From the NCBI RefSeq assembly GCF_030704535.1, contig NC_081810.1, forward strand, positions 1,922,501-1,986,500: a stretch of 64,000 nucleotides of DNA, read 5' to 3'. The translations under genes and the position numbers were made by a program. This document shows positions 58,401-64,000 of the stretch, in pieces. Source of the stretch: Vitis vinifera (taxonomy: Eukaryota; Streptophyta; Magnoliopsida; Vitales; Vitaceae). The notes beneath the pieces are model-generated. The model did no database searches. It saw only the letters and a program-made list of their open reading frames with translations, and was not told the DNA's origin. Within the stretch, counting starts at the first letter, position 1. Each line of letters starts with the position of its first letter.

Positions 58401-60068
58401 AAGGGAATCTTAAAGATTTATGACAATATTAAAGGGTTTCCAGATCACAAGATCTTCCAGCCAGGAAAAAGCTACCCTGTCCTAATCCGGCACAGCAATA
58501 GCTTGGCTGCTGATGATGATGCAAGGATTGATGCGCGTGGTGCAGCATTGAGAATACTGCCAGATGAACCTGGCAGTGACTCTCCACTCCTTGACCTGAC
58601 ATTGAAAACGGGCAATGCCTTTTATGCCCGCACAATTGCTGATTTTGCAACATGGCTTGTGTGTGGGCTTGCTGCAAGGGAGGAGCATGTGAAGCGGATT
58701 CCACGAGTGCGTGATGCTGTGTGGGCTTCCCTGAGGCGAGCAGACTCATTTGCTGAGCTGCATTACTACTCAAACATTTGCAGGCTCTTTCGGTTCAAGG
58801 ATGGACAGGAAATGTATGTGAAGCTCAAGTTAAGGCCTTATGATGAAAAGTTCAGTGAGGATTCCGGTAAGATCGAACCAATTGGGATCCTCCCACCAGA
58901 AACAGGTGCAATTCCAAGGGATGATACCGACACACGCCCATTGCTCTTCCTTGCTGAAGATTTCCAGCAACGTGTGAATTCTGCTGGTGGGGTTCGCTAT
59001 GTTTTCCAGATGCAATTCCAGCCAGTTCCAGGTGATGAAGCCACCTGTGACAGTGCCCTTGACTGCACCAAACCGTGGGACGAGAATGAATTCCCACATA
59101 TCGATGTTGGGGAAATAATTGTTGATCAGATGCTTACCAGAGAAGAATCTGAGCAGCTGGAGTTTAATCCATTTCTACAGTGCCATGAAGTGGATGTCAT
59201 CCGGGCTTCATCATCTTCCCAGAGTGCTTCAATTGACCATGGCCGTTCATTGATATATGAGATTTGCCAGCATTTAAGAAACAGGGAACCACTCCCCGAA
59301 GCCTGGAGGATCTTCCTAGAGCAATCTGATTTTAAAGTAGACCTTTCTGGCTGTCCCATGGCAGCAGCATTGCAGAAAAAAGATGTCCAAAATGTGACCC
59401 TCTCAAGGACTTGGTACCAGACCTTATGGGTTATTTTTGCTCAACCATTGCTGCAAACGGTTTTGCCTTATTTCATCATGGGGCTAGTAGTCTTTGCTCC
59501 TCTAAACTGGGTCTTTTACTGGAAGAACACCAAGAAACTCCCACTTCACTGGTTGCTTCCTTTCTTTTGGCTATCTTCAGGGACTTTGGCTGCCTTGGTT
59601 TGCATAGTGGCCAAATGGGGTTTGGTCGGAAAGAAAAAAGAAGGCGAAACTGCACTGATTTGGAGTAGAAGTGTCTTCATGGACACTATATGGCAAGCCT
59701 TTAGGACACTGGTAGGGGAGTATTTCATGGAAATGATAACTGGGTCTTTTTTGTTTGCTCTGTGGATGAGGCTCATGGGATCGAATATTGAGCTGAATGA
59801 AGGGGCTTATGTGGATAGCATGGGAGCCGTGTTGAATCCTGAGATGGTAGAGATTGAGAGAGGTGGATGTGTGGGAAGAGAAGCTCTTCTGTTTGGGCAC
59901 ATATATGAAGGTGAAGGTGGGAAAGTGAAGTTTGGGAAGATCAGCATTGGGGAAGGTGGTTTTGTAGGGAGTAGAGCTGTGGTCATGCCTGGGGTGAGAG
60001 TGGAGACTGGAGGCAGCCTCAGTGATCTCTCCCTTGCCATGAAGGGAGAAATTGTGAAGCCTAGGTAA
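52448..60068 (+). CDS. 2319-aa multidomain enzyme: FAD isomerase-like, acyl-AMP ligase-like, carrier, membrane, catalase-like
   Basis: Seven exons: 52448-52649, 52734-52936, 53029-53476, 53570-53929, 54009-54187, 54292-57267, 57477-60068; all phases close. An in-frame TAG directly precedes the ATG. Residues 1-464 are an FAD amine-oxidase-fold domain (GIVGGGPSGL at 24-33) resembling bacterial polyunsaturated fatty-acid isomerase. About 480-1075 is an adenylation domain of fatty acyl-AMP ligase type: FTSGSTGDAKG (~683), SWLPQYHDMG (~725), GYGLAENC (~838), RTGDLG (~934), catalytic-type Lys in KTTSGKIKR (~1056). An acyl-carrier domain follows with the phosphopantetheine Ser in GIDSIG (~1152). Then membrane segments (1231-1300), beta-helix repeats (1357-1434), more membrane segments (1475-1566), beta-helix (1613-1696), a catalase-like segment (~1755-2080), membrane segments (2105-2173) and beta-helix to the end. 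Substrate and product unknown; probably ER or another membrane, lipid-related. Confidence 0.85.
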
Positions 60069-60166
60069 AGAGTTCTTGATGCCTATATACATATATACTT
60101 TGTAATGTTACATGCCTAGCTGGTCGTATAAATAAGACATCCGCGTCAAGGTTTTGATACAACCCT

Positions 60167-60172
60167 AATAAA
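60167..60172 (+). terminator. Candidate poly(A) signal of the multidomain enzyme gene
   Basis: AATAAA about 100 nt after the stop codon; AATAAG at 60130-60135 is a weaker alternative. Confidence 0.45.
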
Positions 60173-60284
60173 ATCACTTCTCACATCTTAAGCTAGAAAT
60201 TCCAAGATTTTGATGTAAACCTAATTGCACTTGAGAATTAATTGCCCAATTAATATTAGTAGAGATTGAAACTTAATCGATATA

Positions 60285-60350
60285 TTTTCGTTAACCATAT
60301 ATAATTCTGATACCATGTTAAATTATCAACTTTCCTATAAATTTAAACAA
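60285..60350 (-). repeat. Fragment of the GATACCAT..TTAAATTATC dispersed repeat
   Basis: CTGATACCATGTTAAATTATC followed by AACTTTCCTATAAATTTAAAC, matching in reverse complement the core of the 14739-15325 units and, in the same orientation, 7330-7560. Confidence 0.5.
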
Positions 60351-62190
60351 TTAGGATTGTTTCAAATATATCGCAAGTTAACATATTACTAGTGTTTGGT
60401 ATGCACCACATATTAGTAGTGTCAAAAGAATTTCCACTATGTGTTATTTTAAAATAAAAAGTTCATTTATGAACTTTCTATTATTATATCAAGGTAGGGT
60501 ACATGGAGGAATTGCGTAACAAAAAAAGGAAAAAATAAAAAGAAGCTATCCGCATTCAAATATTTTTTTATATATTTCAGTTAAATCAATTTATATGAGT
60601 GAAGACTATAACACTTAGGTATCGAAAATACAATATTATTATGTGTCAAGACTAGAACTTATTTACATGAAAGTCAAACTTTAAATATTCAATATTTTTT
60701 TATATTTATTGAATATTTAAGTTTGTTAAAATTTTATCTTGAAGTGTAGTTTTTTTTTTGTTTGAAGAATTTTGGCCTTTATTTAAAAAAAAAAAGCCTA
60801 AAAGCAAGTTTATCTCTGCAAGTAATAGAGATTACACAAGCATTTGGGGATGATGAGTTTATTTCTTCTTTGGGAAAAAAAATAACAAAAAAAAAAGTTA
60901 AAAGCTTAAAAAAAAGTCAAAATGGAATTTAAAAAAAAAAAATGAAAAACTTGCAAGTTAAAAGCATTTTATCAACTACGAGATGCAATCCACCAAGGGT
61001 AAGGGACCTCTCATGGAGAATTTAAGTTTGGTCTCTCAAATTATTGTTTTCTTTATATAAAAATAATTAAAAAATTGGAAGGGAAGATACCCTGAAAAAA
61101 AAGAAATTGATGTTGAAATAAAAAGCTTTCTTATTAACACAATGGTTTCCTTTGATACCAAGTGGAAGGAAAGGAAGAAATAAAGCAATGTTTGATAAGT
61201 GGACAAAAATATTTTGAAATAGGAAAATTTCCTATAAAAAAGACTTCTTTAAAAAATAAAAATAAAAATTAAAGAAGATTGAAAACTCAAAAGACTAACT
61301 TCAAGTCTCATCTTGTACCTTATAAAAAAGACAATGCATATATATGTTGCACCTTAAAGTGAGGACTTTTATAGATATACAAAATCATGGTGGATTAAAT
61401 TATCACTTAATTGTTCATCAAAATTGTGACTCTTTACTTCAACAAAATCTGGGCTTGATAAGTGACAAGTCATACACATTGAACACGTGACATGCAATTC
61501 AAAAAATAACACAGCAAAATCTAGAAGGCTATAAGTTGTAAAATAAAATAAAATAATTCAAGTCAAGAAGAAATTAGAAAAAAATACTTTTTTGTTGGAA
61601 AATTTCCTAAACAAAAGGAAATAAATCTTCAAATTGAAATCAAAAGAGAATTAAAAATAAATATTCTCTTATTGAAAAATTTCTTAAATAAAGGAATCAA
61701 GCTTCCAAAATCAAAGAGCTGAATTTATTCATTTAAGCAATTAAATCTTAAGGATTCTAAATTTAATCCTCTAACTTTACCTATAAATAATGGTGGCCTC
61801 CTTTAATAAGGAGCATTGAAAAAACAACATTATAAGGGAAAAAAGACTTCATAAGGAGAAAAAAACTTCACAAGACATTTTTGAGTGAAAGAAAACACAT
61901 GAAATACTACACATGTACTTTTCACCATCCTCAAACTCATTTAGGAATAAGTTGTGCTAGGCCCTTAATTGATCTTCAACTTCAAGAAAGTACACACTAT
62001 TGGGAATCCTTGGATTGCTCCATTTCTAGTTGTAGATTGATAGCGGTGACATGCAAAAATTTCCAAAAACTCTCTAAATATAATACATATAAGCATACAA
62101 GCATAAAAACCTTAGATCTAAAGGTTAGGGTGCTTTACCTTATATTTGAATGTTACGTACTATATTAAGCCTAACACAAATATGGTGATT
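60351..62190. other. Repeat-like intergenic region, possibly retroelement-derived
   Basis: AT-rich, with long A tracts (60870-60950) and a diverged direct repeat (TTGTTGGAAAATTTCCTAAAC near 61593 and TTATTGAAAAATTTCTTAAAT near 61668). A CTATAAATAATGG box near 61782 followed by A-rich leader-like sequence resembles the promoter part of an LTR. A 95-codon frame at 61881-62168 has no recognisable similarity. No gene supported. Confidence 0.4.
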
Positions 62191-62194
62191 AGGG

Positions 62195-62720
62195 CTCTCT
62201 TCTCTCTAGAGAGAATGAAAGACTAAACTCTTAAACCCTTAAAGGGGGGCTTCATGTGGTCTTAAGTGACTTAAGCCAATCATGAGCTTATATTACTTAA
62301 TTTAGCCCACTTAGATTCTAAATAATCAATTAGCCTTATTTGGCTCCAATTCATCAATTAGCTTAGTCTACAAAGACCATTCATAAGCCCTTGTACAACC
62401 TTGCATATTTACCAAAATGTCCTTATGCACACATGTAAATAGAGAACCTAAATACTCCTTAATAAATATGTCATCAAAGAATAAGAGTTCGAGTAGAAAC
62501 TAATGAGACTCATAGGAAAATAGTGGTTCCATCATAATTCAATTCTAAAATTGACTCAATATCCCACTACAAAGAGTCAACTTCATTTTAGCATCTTATG
62601 ATATTATAACAAAATACAAGAACTTAGGTATATGAGCTATTATCCACTATATATAGGTTCCTTATGAATTAGTGTTCATAATCTAATGAGGTGAATGTTA
62701 TCAACTGTTGGGAACCCCAT
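62195..62720 (-). repeat. LTR-like dispersed repeat, partial minus-orientation copy
   Basis: Collinear with 63010-63540 in the same orientation (shared CCTTAAAGGGG / CGTAAAGGGG, ATCAATTAG, CATCAAAGAATA, TGACTCAA(T/C)ATCCCACTA, ATCTAAT(G/A)AGGT) but more diverged and shorter. Confidence 0.65.
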
Positions 62721-63009
62721 ATTACTTTGTTTCCATGCCCTGAATCATGGAGGGTGCATGCAAATCTATTATAGGCTCTCTAAATCTATCGCAACAGATA
62801 AACAAATATTTAAAAACAACAAGAATACCATAGAAAACATAGATCTAGAGAATAAAGCTATATACCTTGGATCCGAATGTTCCTGAATCAATTCCAATTG
62901 ATGTAGATAGTCGTAGTAGATCTCTTAAACACCATGATCTTTCACCTGATGACTCTTTCTTGTGTCTTAGCACTGAGATGGTGGAGATCTCAATGGTGGA
63001 GATCTCAAT

Positions 63010-64000
63010 GGTGAAGGTTCGGGTTCTCTCTCTAGATTGAAGGGAAGAATGACAAGACATTGAAACCCTAACCCGTAAAGGGGTATTTATAGGTTTCTTA
63101 CTAGGCTTAAATTATTTAAGCCCACAATGGGCTTGTGTCACTTAATCTAGTCCAAAAAAGTTGCTAATTGATTAATTAACCATACAAAGCCCTAATTAAT
63201 CAATTAATCCAGTCCAAAGATGTCACTCACTTATCCCTATGGAACATTGTGTAATTACCAAAACACCCTTATTTACAAAAATGAACTAAAAACCCATCCA
63301 ACCGTCATAAACCGTGCCATCAAAGAATATGAGCTCATAGTGGAGACCATTAAGACCCATAGGAGTATTAGCTCTTTTATAATCAAATTCTGAAATTGAC
63401 TCAACATCCCACTATAGAGAATCAATTACACTCCAATACCTTATTTAAATTACAATGAGACACCAAGTGCTCAGGTCTATGACCTACTATCCATTACATG
63501 CAGACTCCTCATGAACTAGTATCCGTAATCTAATAAGGTAGTGTTATCACCTATCAAGACTACCTCTCAAATTATTGAGTTATATATCTCACTTATTATA
63601 TGATCAACTGATATACTTTAGCTCCAAGGAACATATATCAAATTCCACTAAAGGAATTATAGTGGCCATAGATTTCATGATCACATTTCCTTTGAATCAC
63701 CTAATGGGATACACTGTCTCAATCCTATGAGATATCATGGTGTCTCTATTGAGAATATTTGTTGCCGCTAGTCCCCATCAACAGTGACCCAATCCATAGG
63801 GATATATGACCACTTTAGGATCTCACCCATAGGTCAAAACCTCATGTTGATTTTGGCACATGCTCAATATCCTCTCAAGGCTGAGAGTCCATGTAATTTT
63901 GTAGCTTGGTGAATCATGACAATTGATAGCTTTGCGTCATGATTCACCATAGGTCATGTCCAATGTGCATCACATATACTAGCATACTCACCATAAGAAA
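63010..64000 (-). repeat. LTR-like dispersed repeat, minus-orientation copy, cut by the window end
   Basis: The reverse complement matches 10790-11830 throughout. It contains a CCTATAAATACCCC box on the minus strand near 63080-63095 and a 13-bp perfect inverted repeat GGTGAATCATGAC / GTCATGATTCACC at 63908-63948. Probably part of an LTR; the far end lies outside the window. Confidence 0.6.

Noticed and set aside
59577-60092. A 171-codon frame on the minus strand
   Set aside because: It lies wholly antisense to the last exon of the multidomain enzyme, whose sense frame is clearly conserved protein; the antisense peptide has no recognisable features.
61881-62168. A 95-codon frame starting in an LTR-like leader
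   Set aside because: Composition matches the non-coding repeats around it; no transposon protein motif is visible.

Overview
This is nuclear DNA of a flowering plant. Genes have many short exons with GT-AG introns in a very AT-rich background, and the products are plant types (chloroplast 13-lipoxygenase, DYW-class PPR protein, Topo VI B subunit, MCTP/FTIP). The protein sequences and repeat style suggest a woody eudicot, most likely grapevine (Vitis); that is an inference from memory, not a database match.

Layout. 566-7032 (-): nine-exon chloroplast 13-lipoxygenase, 901 aa, intact. 7.1-17.7 kb: gene-poor and repeat-rich, with MITE-like elements, an LTR-like block (10.8-11.8 kb) and tandem duplications. 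17830-20133 (+): two-exon DYW PPR protein, 624 aa. 21490-29049 (+): DNA topoisomerase VI subunit B, 19 exons, 673 aa. 30618-38682 (+): Gfo/Idh/MocA-type oxidoreductase, 12 exons, about 359 aa, with an 18-nt microexon and two apparent GC-AG introns. 38.7-42.6 kb: repeats, no convincing gene. 44311-46635 (+): MCTP with three C2 domains, intronless coding region, 774 aa, plus a 5'UTR intron. 46.7-50.5 kb: a tandem-repeat field carrying a 1.5-kb hAT-like element and a 132-bp (AG)n tract. 52448-60068 (+): seven-exon, 2319-aa multidomain enzyme. 60.1-64 kb: repeats, including diverged, reverse-oriented copies of the 10.8-kb LTR-like block.

The item most worth attention is the 2319-aa protein. In order it carries an FAD domain that looks like a polyunsaturated fatty-acid double-bond isomerase, a fatty acyl-AMP ligase-like adenylation domain, an acyl-carrier domain, membrane segments with left-handed beta-helix repeats, a catalase-fold-like segment with candidate heme residues, and more membrane plus beta-helix sequence. 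It reads as a single-chain lipid-activating and lipid-modifying machine; its chemistry is unknown to me. The other genes look like unrelated housekeeping or stress neighbours rather than a cluster. All exon boundaries were read by eye from splice signals, reading phase and family resemblance; each gene model closes in frame, but no transcript evidence was available.
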